A stretch of DNA of 64,000 nucleotides from Bifidobacterium saguinibicoloris (GTDB lineage Bacteria; Actinomycetota; Actinomycetes; Actinomycetales; Bifidobacteriaceae): the NCBI RefSeq assembly GCF_019331725.1, contig NZ_JAHBBF010000003.1:62001-126000 (forward strand), in the 5' to 3' direction. A model generated the notes under the pieces. The model ran no database searches. It was given only the letters and a program-made list of their open reading frames with translations, and was not told the origin of the DNA. A program made the translations under genes and the position numbers. Below are positions 63,310 to 64,000 of the stretch, in pieces (position 1 is the stretch's first letter; every line of letters begins with the position of its first letter).

Positions 63310-63355
63310 CCATACCCGGCCGGCGGTGTCCGGCCGATGACGTCTGTTCCACGAT

Positions 63356-64000
63356 CTATTCCACGAGCGCGATGGCGCCGCGACGCACGATCTCGCGCAC
63401 GGTGGCGTCGTCGGTGAGGTTCTCGCCGAGCACGTTGGGCTTGCCGGCACCGTGCCAGTCGGAGCCGCCGGTGACGAGCAGCCCGTGGCGCCGCGCGATG
63501 GCGAGCAGCCGTTCGCGTTGTTCGGGCGGATTGCCGCGATGCCATATCTCGAGCCCGTCGAGTCCCTCCTCGATGAGCGCCTCGATCTGGGCGTCGGTCA
63601 GCAGGCGACGGTTGCGGCTCGGATCGCCGGCGTGGGCGATGACGACCACGCCGCCCGCCTCCCCCACGGCCCGCACCACCTCGTGCGTAGTGGGCGAGGG
63701 CGTGGGGATGTAGTATTTCGAGCCCGCGCTCACCGCGTCGGCGAACGCCTCCGAACGGGTGCGGTACACGCCGGCGGCGACCAGCGCGTCCGCGATGTGC
63801 GGACGGCCCACCGTGGTGCGTCCGCCCTCCTTGACCTGCGCCAGCACGGACTCCCAGGTGATGGGCAGGTCCTCGGCCATGCGCTCCACCATGTGCTTCG
63901 TGCGTTCGAGGCGCGCCTTGCGGGTGGAGGCGAACAGCTGGGAGATGCGCACGTTGCGCGGATCGTATTGGAAGCCGAGCATGTGCACGGACACGCCGTC
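63356..64000 (-). CDS. PHP-domain phosphoesterase (TrpH-like), N-terminus beyond window edge
   Basis: The frame is open to the right edge, so the first part of the protein (with the HxHxxxSDG metal motif) is missing. The visible ~215 residues carry later PHP features: VGRPHIADALV, VIAHAGDPSR, LEIWHRGNPPEQRERL and VTGGSDWHGAGKPNVLG, which are metal and phosphate positions. Relatives hydrolyse 3',5'-nucleoside bisphosphates or oligoribonucleotide ends. It is convergent with the DUF3107 gene. Substrate not determined. Confidence 0.88.
   Translation of the reverse strand, partial: DGVSVHMLGFQYDPRNVRISQLFASTRKARLERTKHMVERMAEDLPITWESVLAQVKEGGRTTVGRPHIADALVAAGVYRTRSEAFADAVSAGSKYYIPTPSPTTHEVVRAVGEAGGVVVIAHAGDPSRNRRLLTDAQIEALIEEGLDGLEIWHRGNPPEQRERLLAIARRHGLLVTGGSDWHGAGKPNVLGENLTDDATVREIVRRGAIALVE

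Overview
The window is a high-GC, densely coded actinobacterial chromosome segment, most likely from a high-GC Bifidobacterium. The signs are a Pup/PafA/Dop/ARC pupylation set with no proteasome subunits in view, a GH2 beta-galactosidase, an oleate hydratase, DivIVA-like and DUF3052/DUF3107/DUF2342 actinobacterial proteins, and an actinobacterial-type degenerate PriA. I cannot name the species. No rRNA, IS element, transposase, phage gene or CRISPR array was seen. One tRNA (Val, anticodon TAC) is present.

Layout. 1-1.6 kb: end of a NitT/TauT/sulfonate-type ABC importer (truncated binding protein, then ATPase). 1.8-9.2 kb: beta-galactosidase, BASS-family transporter, oleate hydratase, aldo/keto reductase. 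9.3-17.4 kb: unknown membrane protein, gamma-glutamyl hydrolase-type amidotransferase, a 70-residue protein, a YkoE-like ECF S component, purB, a large flippase-like membrane protein and HU. 17.5-22 kb: dop, a divergent inositol-monophosphatase-like gene, pup and pafA. 22-27 kb: a fructose-family PTS operon (PRD regulator, two IIA proteins, IIB, IIC, allulose-6-phosphate epimerase-like enzyme), headed by a cluster of repeated palindromic operator-like sites. 27.3-37.7 kb: two paralogous HAD phosphatases, the ARC ATPase, DedA, serB, fmt, priA, metK, rpoZ.

37.9-44.5 kb: ilvD followed by an FMN riboswitch and a complete ribD-ribE-ribBA-ribH operon. The last 57 bp of ilvD plus flanking bases (64 bp) are repeated, 62/64 identical, just after ribH. 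The whole riboflavin operon therefore sits between direct repeats, one of which is the 3' end of ilvD. A 73-nt AT-richer inverted repeat and short tandem repeats follow the right-hand copy. This looks like an acquired riboflavin module and is the most notable structural signal here.

44.5-48 kb: a second NitT/TauT-type importer (permease and lipoprotein, no ATPase) and a nucleoside hydrolase with a large insertion. 47.9-55.6 kb: a leftward block of isoprenoid and housekeeping genes: DivIVA-like protein, dxr, ispG, a membrane alpha/beta hydrolase, recO, uppS. A 4 x 51-bp repeat lies between the hydrolase and recO. 55.8-64 kb: tRNA-Val, DUF3052 protein, Lon-like S16 protease, DUF2342 metalloprotease-like protein, UvrD-like helicase, an aminoglycoside-phosphotransferase-fold protein with an acidic repeat tail, DUF3107 protein and a truncated PHP phosphoesterase. 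Most convergent gene pairs are separated by strong, often bidirectional, hairpin terminators.
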